The notes beneath the pieces were generated by a model that was given only the letters and a program-made list of their open reading frames with translations, was not told where the DNA came from and ran no database searches. This document shows positions 1-8,827 of a stretch of 64,000 bases of DNA, piece after piece (the stretch's first letter is position 1; each line of letters starts with the position of its first letter). Origin of the DNA: Mucilaginibacter inviolabilis (GTDB lineage: Bacteria > Bacteroidota > Bacteroidia > Sphingobacteriales > Sphingobacteriaceae); assembly GCF_011089895.1 (NCBI RefSeq), contig NZ_JAANAT010000002.1:310001-374000 (forward strand), read 5' to 3'. A program made the position numbers and the translations under genes.

Positions 1-2
1 TT

Positions 3-2015
3 CCAGGAGTTACCGTTGAAAAAAAAACAGGACTTGCAAAATTGCCTGAAGGCCGGACCGCACAGATTATCGATCTTCCTGGAACCTATAGCCTATACCC
101 AAAGAGTAAAGATGAAGCCATCGTATTAGAGGTATTAGCAGATACGCAAAACAGCGGACACCCTGATCTCCTGATATTCATCGCGGATGCTTCCAATTTA
201 AAACGGAACCTCCTATTGTACACACAGGTCGCCGATTTAAAGATTCCGGTGATCATTGCCTTGAACATGATGGATATGGCTGATCGTAATGGCATAAGAA
301 TAGACATTGACGCACTTGCAAACAAACTCGGCGTGAGAATTATTCCGATATCAGCAAGAAACGGCAAAGGAATTATGGAATTGAAACAAGCGATTGCAGA
401 AGCAAACCATATACCTTTACAAGCGGATACGATTGATCTGGATAGTTTATATCCCGGTTTAATTACGCGAATAATTCAGGATGTCAATGTCAGCAATCCT
501 TACCTGGCATTACAATTAGTTTATCAATACCCTTATATCAGCTACCTGAAATCTGAAGAAATAGAAAAACTTAAGCAATTAGAAAAAGAATACGACATCA
601 ATCCCTCCAAAGCACAGGCAAAGGAAACTATTGCCAGGTATGAATTTATCAACGATGTTTTATATGATACGGTTCAACGAGACAGCAAACCCTCGCAGGA
701 GAACTACAGCAATCGGATCGATAAAATTTTGACGCATAAATTTGGAGGCTTTGCAATTTTTTTACTGATTTTATTCCTGATCTTTCAGGCTATTTTTACC
801 TGGGCCAAAGTCCCCATGGACCTGATCTCTTCTTTTTTTGTTACCCTGACAAACCTGTTAAGTGATCATTTACCCCCGGGGCCGTTAACGCAATTGATCA
901 CCAACGGGGTATTGCCCGGCTTAAGCGGTGTGTTGGTATTCATACCACAGATCGCTATCCTTTTCATTTTCATCTCGATATTAGAAGATACCGGTTACAT
1001 GGCCAGGGTAACTTTCATGATGGATAAGATCATGCGGAAAGTTGGGCTAAACGGAAAATCCGTTATTCCGATTATCGGTGGGCTGGCCTGCGCCGTTCCA
1101 TCCATCATGAGCACACGTAGTATTGAGAATTGGAAAGATCGCATCATTACCATTTTGGTGACCCCTTTAATCACATGTTCCGCTAGGTTACCCGTATACA
1201 CATTGCTAATCTCTTTGATCGTGCCGCAGCGTATGGTATGGGGTTTTATCAGTTTGCAGGGCATCGCATTGATGATGATGTACTTGTTGGGTTTCTTTTC
1301 AGCGTTTATCGTAGCCTGGGTGATGAAAAAGATCATTAAATCCGGGCAAAAAGGCTATTTTATTATGGAATTGCCGGTTTACCAGTGGCCGAGATGGAAA
1401 AATGTCGGCTTAACAATGCTACAGAAAGTAAAGGCGTTTGCTTTCCAGGCTGGGAAGGTGATTATTGCTGTCTCCATCATTCTCTGGGTGCTCGCCAGTT
1501 ATGCTCCTCCAGGCCGGTTTGCCGCAATAGAACATTATTATCAAACACAGCGGTCCAGTAAAAAAGTCCCTGCCTTAGAAAGTGACAAGCTGGTCGCTTC
1601 AGCGAAATTAGAAGCGTCTTATGCAGGGATACTGGGTAAGACGATTGAACCTGTCATCAGGCCGTTGGGTTATGACTGGAAAATTGGCATCGCCTTGATC
1701 ACCTCTTTTGCAGCAAGAGAGGTATTTGTTGGTACCATGGCAACTATTTACAGTGCCGATGGTGACGCCCACCATCAGGAAGCGATCCTGCAAAAAATAA
1801 AAAAAGCCAAAAACCCCGATACCGGTTTGCCTGTTTTCACTACGGCTGTAGGTTTCTCGCTTTTGATCTTTTACGCATTTGCTATGCAGTGTATGAGTAC
1901 TATGGTCGTTGTTTACAAGGAAACCAACGCATTAAAATGGCCGGTAATTCAATTTTTGTACATGACAGGCTTGGCCTATCTGCTAAGTTTTGGTGTTTAC
2001 CAGCTTCTTAAATGA
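3..2015 (+). CDS. feoB: FeoB ferrous iron transporter, 5'-truncated by the window edge
   Basis: GTP-dependent inner-membrane Fe2+ importer. The open frame is already running at base 3, and its first visible residues PGVTVEKKTG are the G2 region of the FeoB G-domain, so the P-loop and true start lie upstream. Visible next are G3 (DLPGTYSL), G4 (NMMD), a helical spacer, and then a membrane part with two gate-like segments, including a GGLACAVPS stretch and the following SARLPVYTLL. About 670 residues are present. A TTG at 42 is only an internal codon. No FeoA or FeoC is visible downstream; the next gene starts 61 bp later with its own promoter-like element, so this is probably the end of the feo transcript. 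Confidence 0.95.
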   Translation, partial: PGVTVEKKTGLAKLPEGRTAQIIDLPGTYSLYPKSKDEAIVLEVLADTQNSGHPDLLIFIADASNLKRNLLLYTQVADLKIPVIIALNMMDMADRNGIRIDIDALANKLGVRIIPISARNGKGIMELKQAIAEANHIPLQADTIDLDSLYPGLITRIIQDVNVSNPYLALQLVYQYPYISYLKSEEIEKLKQLEKEYDINPSKAQAKETIARYEFINDVLYDTVQRDSKPSQENYSNRIDKILTHKFGGFAIFLLILFLIFQAIFTWAKVPMDLISSFFVTLTNLLSDHLPPGPLTQLITNGVLPGLSGVLVFIPQIAILFIFISILEDTGYMARVTFMMDKIMRKVGLNGKSVIPIIGGLACAVPSIMSTRSIENWKDRIITILVTPLITCSARLPVYTLLISLIVPQRMVWGFISLQGIALMMMYLLGFFSAFIVAWVMKKIIKSGQKGYFIMELPVYQWPRWKNVGLTMLQKVKAFAFQAGKVIIAVSIILWVLASYAPPGRFAAIEHYYQTQRSSKKVPALESDKLVASAKLEASYAGILGKTIEPVIRPLGYDWKIGIALITSFAAREVFVGTMATIYSADGDAHHQEAILQKIKKAKNPDTGLPVFTTAVGFSLLIFYAFAMQCMSTMVVVYKETNALKWPVIQFLYMTGLAYLLSFGVYQLLK

Positions 2016-2064
2016 TTTAATACTAGTCAAGGACAGATAATTACAATAAGGAATATAAATATTA

Positions 2065-2072
2065 TATATTTG
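2065..2072 (+). promoter_or_regulatory. Bacteroidota -7 element TATATTTG before the first efflux module
   Basis: TATATTTG matches the TAnnTTTG -7 consensus of Bacteroidota sigma-A promoters. It ends only 4 bases before the proposed TTG start at 2077. The equivalent site in the second module (15195-15202) has the same relation to its ATG. No clear TTTG is seen at the -33 distance, so this could be a regulated promoter. Match seen in sequence; activity inferred. Confidence 0.5.
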
Positions 2073-2076
2073 TGAA

Positions 2077-2400
2077 TTGAAAGCTGCTTGTTACATATTA
2101 AGCGTCATTGTATTGGTAATGAGCTTTTTTCCGTGTAAGGATAAAAGCTCACCAATTACTCGGGGCATCGCTGTGAAAATTAAAAGTACATTAAACGGTC
2201 AGGAACGTAAACAAACCAATAACGAACAGTGCTCTCCCTTTTGGCCGTGTTCAACTTGCCAGGCCCCGATTATTGCCAAAACTTGTTTCCTGAGTATCAT
2301 AATTTTACCAAGAATAAAAAAACTTTACACTCGGCTTTCGACCGAAGAAGTGTCCTATAGGGCATTAGCCATATGGCAGCCGCCTAAATCCCGTTCGTAG
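2077..2400 (+). CDS. DUF6660-like small secreted Cys protein, first copy
   Basis: A 107-residue protein with an N-terminal hydrophobic signal (about residues 4-20, ending near FFPC), a Cys cluster CSPFWPCSTC near residue 52, and a C-terminal IWQPPK motif. These features resemble the DUF6660 family, found in Bacteroidota next to CzcA-type pumps. The paralogue at 15209 has CSPFCQCSCC and IWQPPK, so two cysteines of the cluster are replaced here (by W and T). The start is TTG: it aligns with the ATG of the paralogue (both followed by AAA) and keeps the signal peptide whole. It is the first gene of efflux module 1. Role unknown; periplasmic metal binding is inference. Confidence 0.7.
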   Translation: MKAACYILSVIVLVMSFFPCKDKSSPITRGIAVKIKSTLNGQERKQTNNEQCSPFWPCSTCQAPIIAKTCFLSIIILPRIKKLYTRLSTEEVSYRALAIWQPPKSRS

Positions 2401-2410
2401 ATCCGTGAAC

Positions 2411-2428
2411 CCATGCCTGTCCGCATGG
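2411..2428 (+). promoter_or_regulatory. Intercistronic hairpin in efflux module 1
   Basis: CCATGC and GCATGG form a perfect 6-bp stem around a 6-base loop, between the DUF6660-like gene and the small membrane gene. The second module has a hairpin of different sequence at the same place (15537-15557), which suggests a retained RNA structure such as a processing or attenuation site. Function inferred. Confidence 0.4.
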
Positions 2429-2460
2429 AATGTCTATTTATTAAACTTTATTAGAAAGGT

Positions 2461-2646
2461 ATGGCTCGAAAAAAAAGAGCATTGCCGAATAAAAATCGTG
2501 TTATTTATTATAACAAAAAAAGTTATGCCCGCCCGAAATGGATGCGTGTATTACGAATCATTTCGATGATCATTGTATCTATCGTATTGATTTTAGCGAT
2601 GATCGGTATTGCCATCAGATATTACCACATGGTTTCAAAGCATTAA
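2461..2646 (+). CDS. 61-aa single-span membrane peptide of the efflux module, first copy
   Basis: Short protein beginning MARKKRALPNK with a strongly basic N-terminus (about residues 1-28), one hydrophobic span (about 30-53) and a short His-containing tail YYHMVSKH. Basic residues before the span predict the N-terminus inside the cell. A clear paralogue with the same start and same tail occurs at 15586, also directly before a czcA gene, and the DNA around both starts is nearly identical (AGGT directly before ATGGCTCG). It ends 6 bp before czcA, so it is surely in the same transcript. Family not recognised; a small subunit or assembly factor of the pump is a guess. Confidence 0.75.
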   Translation: MARKKRALPNKNRVIYYNKKSYARPKWMRVLRIISMIIVSIVLILAMIGIAIRYYHMVSKH

Positions 2647-2652
2647 ATTACT

Positions 2653-5600
2653 ATGTTAAACAAAATAATAGAATTTTCGATAAAAAATAAATTTATCATA
2701 GGCCTGATGACGCTCGGCCTCATTCTTTGGGGAATATGGAGCGCAATGCAGTTGCCTATAGATGCGGTGCCCGATATTACCAATAACCAGGTACAGGTTA
2801 TAACGGTCACACCAACCCTTGCTTCCCAGGAAGTGGAGCAATTTGTCACTTACCCTATAGAACAAAGTCTGGCCAATTTGCCGGACGTGGAAGAAATGAG
2901 GTCCATTTCTCGGTTTGGCCTGTCTGTAATTACGATTGTGTTCCACGACGATGTCAATGTCTATTTCGCAAGGCAGTTAGTTAGTGAGAAGCTTAAGGAG
3001 GCGGAAAGCAGGATGCCCCAGGGCGTAGGCAGCCCGGAATTAGCACCGGTAAGTACAGGCCTTGGCGAAATATACCAATACATCATCCGGCCCAAAAAGG
3101 GAAGTGAACATAAATACACAGCTATGGACCTGCGCACTTTGCAGGATTGGGTTGTTGTGCGCCAGCTTTATGGTACACCCGGTGTAGCCGAAGTTAACAG
3201 TTTCGGAGGATTATTAAAGCAATACGAAGTGGCTATTGATCCGTCCAGGTTAAAAGCACTCAACATCAGTATACCGGAAATATTCACGGCACTTGAGAAG
3301 AACAACCAGAATACAGGTGGAGCCTATATCGACAAAAGTCCCAATGCATATTTTATCCGGGGGATAGGGCTGGTCAATTCTTTAGAGGATGTCCGCAATA
3401 TAGTTGTCAAAAATACAGGCACACCTGTGCTTGTTAAAGATGTAGCGAATGTTCGGATAGGAAATGCTATTCGCTACGGGGCTGCGACATTCAATGGTAA
3501 AGAAGAGGCGGTAGTTGGGATCGTCCTGCTGTTAAAAGGTTCCAACAGTTTTTCAGTGGTGAAACAGGTAAAGGAAAAACTGGAGACTATCAAAAAAACA
3601 TTGCCCCCCGATATAGAGATTGAACCGTTCTTAGATAGGACAAGTTTGATTGATCGTGCGATATCGACGGTTGAACATAACTTGGCCGAAGGAGCGCTGA
3701 TCGTCATTATTGTACTGGTTTTATTTTTAGGCAATTTCCGGGCTGGACTGATCGTAGCATCCGCCATTCCGTTATCCATGCTGTTTGCACTCTCTTTAAT
3801 GAATGTTTTTGGCGTTTCTGCAAATCTAATGAGCTTGGGGGCAATAGATTTTGGCCTTATTGTAGATGGCGCTGTTATTATTGTGGAAAGCGTCCTGCAT
3901 AAATTAGCTTCACATCAGGGGGAGTCTAAGCAATTGAAATATAGTCAAAAAGAGATGGACCAGACGGTAGAAGGAAGCGCCAAACAGTTAATGAACTCTG
4001 CAGCATTTGGCCAGATCATCATCCTCATTGTTTATCTTCCTATACTATCCTTACAGGGAATTGAAGGGAAGATGTTCAGACCAATGGCCATGACCGTAGG
4101 ATTTGCTATAGTTGGCGCGCTGTTACTTTCCCTAACCTATATTCCAATGATGTCTGCGTTATTTCTTTCTAAAAATAAAGTGCATAAGGCGACTTTTGCG
4201 GATAAAATGATGATATGGATCCAAAAGCGATATGATCCGTTACTGAATTGGGCCATAAAAAGAAAGATTGCGGTTGTATCCGTTGCTGGCGCTTTGATGC
4301 TAATAGCCTTTTTCATATTCAGTAAAATGGGCGGCGAATTTATTCCCCAGTTAAAAGAAGGCGATTATTCATTTAACGTTTTAATGCCCCAGGGCACGTC
4401 ACTTACCCAAAGCATTAAAACGTCTATGCAGGTAGAACGTATTATTAAAAGTTTTCCTGAAGTAGAATCTGTTGTTGGAAAAACCGGAAGTTCTGAAATC
4501 CCAACGGACCCAATGCCACCTGAAATGACCGATATGATCGTCAAGATGAGACCCGAGGATGAATGGAAATCAAAGATGGATTTTATTGAACTAAGGGAAG
4601 CTATTGAAAAAAAATTGAATGTGATTCCCGGGGTTTTTGTAGAAGGAAGCCAGCCTATTCAGATGCGTTTTAATGAACTGATGACTGGGGTGAAACAAGA
4701 TGTCGCCATTAAAATATTTGGTGAAAATATGGACACGTTGGCTTCTTTAGCACCTAAAGTAGGTAAAATAATCAGTTCTGTACAAGGTGCAACCGCGCCG
4801 CAAATAGAGCGCACCGGCGGTCTCCCGCAGATCAACATCCTCCTGGATAGAACTAAGATCGCCAATTACGGTTTAAATATTGAAGATGTTAATACCGTCA
4901 TCAGTTCAGCATTTGCTGGTAAATCAGCAGGAGTAGTATTTGAAAATGAACGGCGATTTGACATGGTTATCCGTTTAGATACTACATTTAGAACCTCAAT
5001 AGAAGACGTAGGGAACTTGTATGTTGCCACTCCTTCCGGAATGCAAATTCCCCTGAGCCAAATTGCCAGTATTAATTTAAAAGAAGGCCCTGCCCAAATA
5101 AGCCGGGAATCCGGTAAACGGAGGGTCGTCATTAGTTTTAATGTTCAGGGCAGGGACGTTGAAAGCGTAGTGAAGGACATTCAGGTAAAATTAAATGGAA
5201 TGAAACTACCCCAGGGCTATTATCTGACCTATGGAGGAGCGTTTGAAAATTTGCAGAAAGCGTCCGCAAGATTAAAGATCGCGGTTCCATTGGCCCTATT
5301 TTTAATTTATCTGTTGTTGTTCTTTGCTTTCAATTCCTTTAAGCAGGCTACACTGATCTTTACGGCAATACCAATGTCTGCCATTGGTGGTGTCGCAGCC
5401 CTGCTCGTTCGTGGCATGCCTTTTAGTATCTCGGCGGGTGTAGGCTTCATAGCGCTTTTTGGGGTTGCGGTATTGAACGGTATTGTGCTTATCGGCACAT
5501 TTAATCAACTGGAGAAAGAAGGCGTAGCTGATGTTCTTAAGCGGGTGTTAGTTGGCACCAGTTTACGGTTGCGACCGGTGCTAATGACTGCTACCGTGGC

Positions 5601-6978
5601 TTCGCTCGGATTTTTACCTATGGCGCTTTCAACAGGTGCAGGTGGAGAGGTACAAAAACCATTAGCTACAGTAGTGATCGGAGGATTAATAACTGCTACT
5701 TTTTTAACCTTGGTCGTGCTGCCTTTATTGTATCTGCTTTTTGCAAAGAAAACGAAGAATTTGCCTGGCAAAGGTGTTGTTGCCACCGCGGTTATTTTCC
5801 TCTCATTTTTTGGCATGAGCCAAAAAACATATGCGCAGCAAATACCTGTAAGAGGTATTGACACTTCTATGCGGGGTAACCTTCAATTAAAAGTATACCA
5901 ACTGCAATTGAACAAATCTCAAACCTTAATTGGAACCGCCAATCAACTTCCCAAAACAGGCATATTTGCCGAAAATGAAGATCTGCGGTCCGGAAAAAAT
6001 GTCGACAATCCAAACGGCGTTTTAAAAATAGGCTTATCCCAGGCTTTGGAATGGCCGGGCGTTTATAAAGCGAGGAGAAACTTACTTGAAGAACAGTCTA
6101 AATACGACCAGCTCACGATCAATCGGTCACGTCTGGAAATTCGCCGGGATATCAGAAAAGTATATTATACGATCTGGTATTTACAGGAGCGTAAAAATCT
6201 TTATACAAAGCTGGACAGTATCTACACGACAACCTATCAGGCCACGAGGTTAAAAGTAAGAGTCGGTGATGTCGCAGGTCTGGATAGCATAGCCGCTGAA
6301 GCGCGTTTAAGAGAACTGGAATCGCAGATAAAACAATTTAACAATGACATCCGCATTCAGCAACAGTCCTTAAGGCAGCTTACCGGCAGTGAAAGCGACT
6401 TATTTTCGGAACAGGGGCCCTTGGAAAAGCTGCCGATAAGTGCTTATGCCGCCGCAATCGAAAGTCATCCTCAAATACAACTGCAACAGCAAAATGTTGC
6501 CATCGCGGATGCGGGATTACGACTGCAAAAACAATCGCGCTACCCGGATTTTGAAGGACGGTTTTTCTCTCAGCGGCTTTATGGTATACAAAACCCTTAT
6601 TCAGGATTTTCTGTAACTGCCCGGATTCCCATTTTCACCAGGGGTTACCGTACGATGATCAAAGCGGCAGAAATTGAGAAAAATGTTCAGGAGCAGCAAT
6701 TAAACCTGGAAAGGCTTAATCTGAATACGGCTTACTTACAGGCTGTACAAAAGCTTGAGCGATCAAAAGCAAGCTTGACTTTTTATGAAACTACCGGCCT
6801 GAAGCAGGCCAATGCGATTGTAGCGGCGGCAACGTTGGCCTACCGTTCAGGCGAAATAGGCTTTGCCGAACTATCGCAGTTTATTACCCAGGCGATAGAC
6901 ATTCAACGAAATTATTTGGATGTTTTGAATGACTACAATCAAGCGGTTATCGAAGTAAATTATTATATCAATCAATAG
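2653..6978 (+). CDS. czcA: CzcA/CusA-type heavy-metal RND pump fused to a TolC-like outer-membrane domain
   Basis: A 1441-residue fusion. Residues 1 to about 1035 are a complete heavy-metal-efflux RND transporter: TM1 at the N-terminus, the porter-domain start PIDAVPDITNNQVQV, and a TM4 proton-relay pattern D399, D405, E412 in GAIDFGLIVDGAVIIVE, typical of the divalent-cation HME class. After the last span there is a second hydrophobic, signal-like stretch ending in YAQQ (about 1040-1062), followed by about 380 residues with coiled-coil TolC/CzcC-type repeats. The usual separate CzcC gene is absent, which fits the fusion. The adaptor CzcB follows 4 bp later. Substrate (Zn, Co, Cd, Ni or Cu) cannot be told from sequence alone. 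Confidence 0.93.
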   Translation: MLNKIIEFSIKNKFIIGLMTLGLILWGIWSAMQLPIDAVPDITNNQVQVITVTPTLASQEVEQFVTYPIEQSLANLPDVEEMRSISRFGLSVITIVFHDDVNVYFARQLVSEKLKEAESRMPQGVGSPELAPVSTGLGEIYQYIIRPKKGSEHKYTAMDLRTLQDWVVVRQLYGTPGVAEVNSFGGLLKQYEVAIDPSRLKALNISIPEIFTALEKNNQNTGGAYIDKSPNAYFIRGIGLVNSLEDVRNIVVKNTGTPVLVKDVANVRIGNAIRYGAATFNGKEEAVVGIVLLLKGSNSFSVVKQVKEKLETIKKTLPPDIEIEPFLDRTSLIDRAISTVEHNLAEGALIVIIVLVLFLGNFRAGLIVASAIPLSMLFALSLMNVFGVSANLMSLGAIDFGLIVDGAVIIVESVLHKLASHQGESKQLKYSQKEMDQTVEGSAKQLMNSAAFGQIIILIVYLPILSLQGIEGKMFRPMAMTVGFAIVGALLLSLTYIPMMSALFLSKNKVHKATFADKMMIWIQKRYDPLLNWAIKRKIAVVSVAGALMLIAFFIFSKMGGEFIPQLKEGDYSFNVLMPQGTSLTQSIKTSMQVERIIKSFPEVESVVGKTGSSEIPTDPMPPEMTDMIVKMRPEDEWKSKMDFIELREAIEKKLNVIPGVFVEGSQPIQMRFNELMTGVKQDVAIKIFGENMDTLASLAPKVGKIISSVQGATAPQIERTGGLPQINILLDRTKIANYGLNIEDVNTVISSAFAGKSAGVVFENERRFDMVIRLDTTFRTSIEDVGNLYVATPSGMQIPLSQIASINLKEGPAQISRESGKRRVVISFNVQGRDVESVVKDIQVKLNGMKLPQGYYLTYGGAFENLQKASARLKIAVPLALFLIYLLLFFAFNSFKQATLIFTAIPMSAIGGVAALLVRGMPFSISAGVGFIALFGVAVLNGIVLIGTFNQLEKEGVADVLKRVLVGTSLRLRPVLMTATVASLGFLPMALSTGAGGEVQKPLATVVIGGLITATFLTLVVLPLLYLLFAKKTKNLPGKGVVATAVIFLSFFGMSQKTYAQQIPVRGIDTSMRGNLQLKVYQLQLNKSQTLIGTANQLPKTGIFAENEDLRSGKNVDNPNGVLKIGLSQALEWPGVYKARRNLLEEQSKYDQLTINRSRLEIRRDIRKVYYTIWYLQERKNLYTKLDSIYTTTYQATRLKVRVGDVAGLDSIAAEARLRELESQIKQFNNDIRIQQQSLRQLTGSESDLFSEQGPLEKLPISAYAAAIESHPQIQLQQQNVAIADAGLRLQKQSRYPDFEGRFFSQRLYGIQNPYSGFSVTARIPIFTRGYRTMIKAAEIEKNVQEQQLNLERLNLNTAYLQAVQKLERSKASLTFYETTGLKQANAIVAAATLAYRSGEIGFAELSQFITQAIDIQRNYLDVLNDYNQAVIEVNYYINQ

Positions 6979-6982
6979 AAAC

Positions 6983-8260
6983 ATGAAAGCAATTACTATA
7001 GTATATTTTCTGCTGGCCTTGACCCTTTTCACGGCCTGTACCAATAGCAAAGATAAAGGCGGCTCTCCGGAGAAAACTGAAGCGGCAAAGGACACCGCTG
7101 CACCTGTTGCGGATAACCCGGACAACGTTGAACTTACCGACGAGCAGATGAAAGCCATCGGTATCGAACTGGGCCATATCGAACCGCGGGGGATAACTTC
7201 CTCTTTTAAAGTGAACGGTGTTTTAGAAGTCCCAAATCAATTTAAAGCTAAAGTCACCTCATCCTTCAACGGTATCGTTCGTACCCTCACGATAGTACCG
7301 GGTAGCCTTGTCCGAAAAGGCCAATCTATCGGCACTATTGTCAACCCGGATCTGGTCAATATGCAGCAACAATATTTAACCGTCAATACTAAGCTCAACC
7401 TGGCTAAACTGGAATATGACCGGCAAAAGACTCTCGTTACCGGAAATGCCGGTGCCCGAAAGAACCTGCAGCAGGCGGAGAGTGATCTTAAAACATTGGA
7501 TACAGAAAAAGATGCGCTGTATACTCAGTTGTCAACCTTGGGCATTTCGCCGGAGAGCGTCGCAAGCGGCAAGATCACTTCCAGCTTAGCTGTCAGGGCA
7601 CCGGTAACCGGCACCGTCAGCAAGGTAAGCGCAGAGATCGGTACCTACACGGATGCGAACACCGTCATAGCGGAAATAGTTAATAATGACCGCTTACAGG
7701 CAAAATTGTTTATGTATGAAAAAGACCTGCCTAAGATCCACCTAAATCAAACTATCCGTTTTAATATAACGAATAACCCTGCCAGGGAACAGCAGGCCGT
7801 TATCAACGCCATTGGGACGGCCTTTGAAGACGGCTCCACGACCATTGCAGTAAGGGCAGGTGTGCTAGGGGACAAAAAGGGCATGATTGAAGGCATGAGC
7901 ATCAATGCAATGGTGAATGTGGGTAATGCTGTGGTGCCTTCGCTGCCGGATGAAGCCATTGTGACCTATCAGGGCCAGGACTACATTTTTGTTCAAGTGA
8001 GCGAACAGGGCAATAATGAAAAGACGTCAAGCGAATCCAAAGGAAAACCGGCAAAAAGTTCCGTGACAGCGGCGGAAGCAAATGAACGGAAAGAACCCAG
8101 ATTGTCCTTCAAAAGGGTGAAGGTGGTGAAGGGTGCAAGTAATATGGGCTATACAGAAATAAAGCTGCTGGAAGAAATATCACCAACTGCGAAAGTTATT
8201 ACCAAAGGGGCATTTTTTGCCTTAGGCAAAATGACCAACGCGGGCGAGGAGGGCGAATAA
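6983..8260 (+). CDS. czcB: CzcB-type periplasmic adaptor lipoprotein of module 1
   Basis: Membrane fusion protein linking the RND pump to the outer-membrane channel. The N-terminus carries a lipoprotein signal with lipobox FTAC (Cys19), followed by a low-complexity linker. The body shows the two lipoyl-like halves around a helical hairpin (about residues 115-185) and the segment APVTGTVSKVSAEIG that ends the second half, then beta-barrel domains. Length 425 residues is normal for the family. It starts 4 bp after czcA. A second adaptor of the same type lies at 20159. Confidence 0.92.
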   Translation: MKAITIVYFLLALTLFTACTNSKDKGGSPEKTEAAKDTAAPVADNPDNVELTDEQMKAIGIELGHIEPRGITSSFKVNGVLEVPNQFKAKVTSSFNGIVRTLTIVPGSLVRKGQSIGTIVNPDLVNMQQQYLTVNTKLNLAKLEYDRQKTLVTGNAGARKNLQQAESDLKTLDTEKDALYTQLSTLGISPESVASGKITSSLAVRAPVTGTVSKVSAEIGTYTDANTVIAEIVNNDRLQAKLFMYEKDLPKIHLNQTIRFNITNNPAREQQAVINAIGTAFEDGSTTIAVRAGVLGDKKGMIEGMSINAMVNVGNAVVPSLPDEAIVTYQGQDYIFVQVSEQGNNEKTSSESKGKPAKSSVTAAEANERKEPRLSFKRVKVVKGASNMGYTEIKLLEEISPTAKVITKGAFFALGKMTNAGEEGE

Positions 8261-8265
8261 CTACC

Positions 8266-8730
8266 ATGAAAATTTTAGATATGGATATGAATTTCGAACT
8301 CGTCATGGTGGGTAAACTTTTTGTAGCCTTTATTTTTGGCGCTTTCATAGGTTATGACCGGGAAAAACAAGGAGCCGATGCGGGTATCCGTACTTACGCC
8401 GCCATCTGTTTCGGTTCTACCCTGTTTACCGCTATAGCAGACAGTTTTAATGACATTACTTCTGCCTCCCGGATCATTGCCAACATCATTATCGGTATTG
8501 GTTTTTTAGGCGCTGGTATTATTTCCAAAAACGAAGGTGCTAACGGGGCGTATGGCTTAACTTCCGCAGCAACAGTTTGGTGTACAGCAGCAGTTGGTGT
8601 TACTGTGGGATTGGACATGTTTATCATTGCCGTGGTAGCCTCGTGCATGCTATACTTTCTGCTGTCTCTGGACAGGCAATTATGGTATAAACGATGGAAG
8701 GAAAAAATAAAAATTAAAGCCGCTAACTGA
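8266..8730 (+). CDS. MgtC/SapB-family membrane protein
   Basis: A 154-residue protein with about four hydrophobic spans and the MgtC signature: GAFIGYDREKQGADAGIRTY, then ASRIIANIIIGIGFLGAGII. MgtC proteins act in Mg2+ stress and in some species modulate the F-ATPase or Mg2+ uptake; the C-terminal ACT-like domain of full MgtC is missing, as in the short SapB type. It starts 5 bp after czcB and is the last gene before a strong terminator. A close paralogue is at 27845 in the second metal operon, so pairing with CzcA/CzcB recurs. Confidence 0.88.
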   Translation: MKILDMDMNFELVMVGKLFVAFIFGAFIGYDREKQGADAGIRTYAAICFGSTLFTAIADSFNDITSASRIIANIIIGIGFLGAGIISKNEGANGAYGLTSAATVWCTAAVGVTVGLDMFIIAVVASCMLYFLLSLDRQLWYKRWKEKIKIKAAN

Positions 8731-8735
8731 TATCC

Positions 8736-8770
8736 TATACCCGGAAAGATTTCCGGGTATAATTTCATTT
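8736..8770 (+). terminator. Rho-independent terminator closing efflux module 1
   Basis: Perfect 12-bp stem TATACCCGGAAA / TTTCCGGGTATA with a 2-base centre, followed by a T-rich run. It sits 5 bp after the MgtC-like gene and sets the end of the module. Confidence 0.8.
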
Positions 8771-8827
8771 TAGTTAAAACCCCCACTTATCGGTGAGTAT
8801 TGACGGTACATTAATTAGATACGACTT

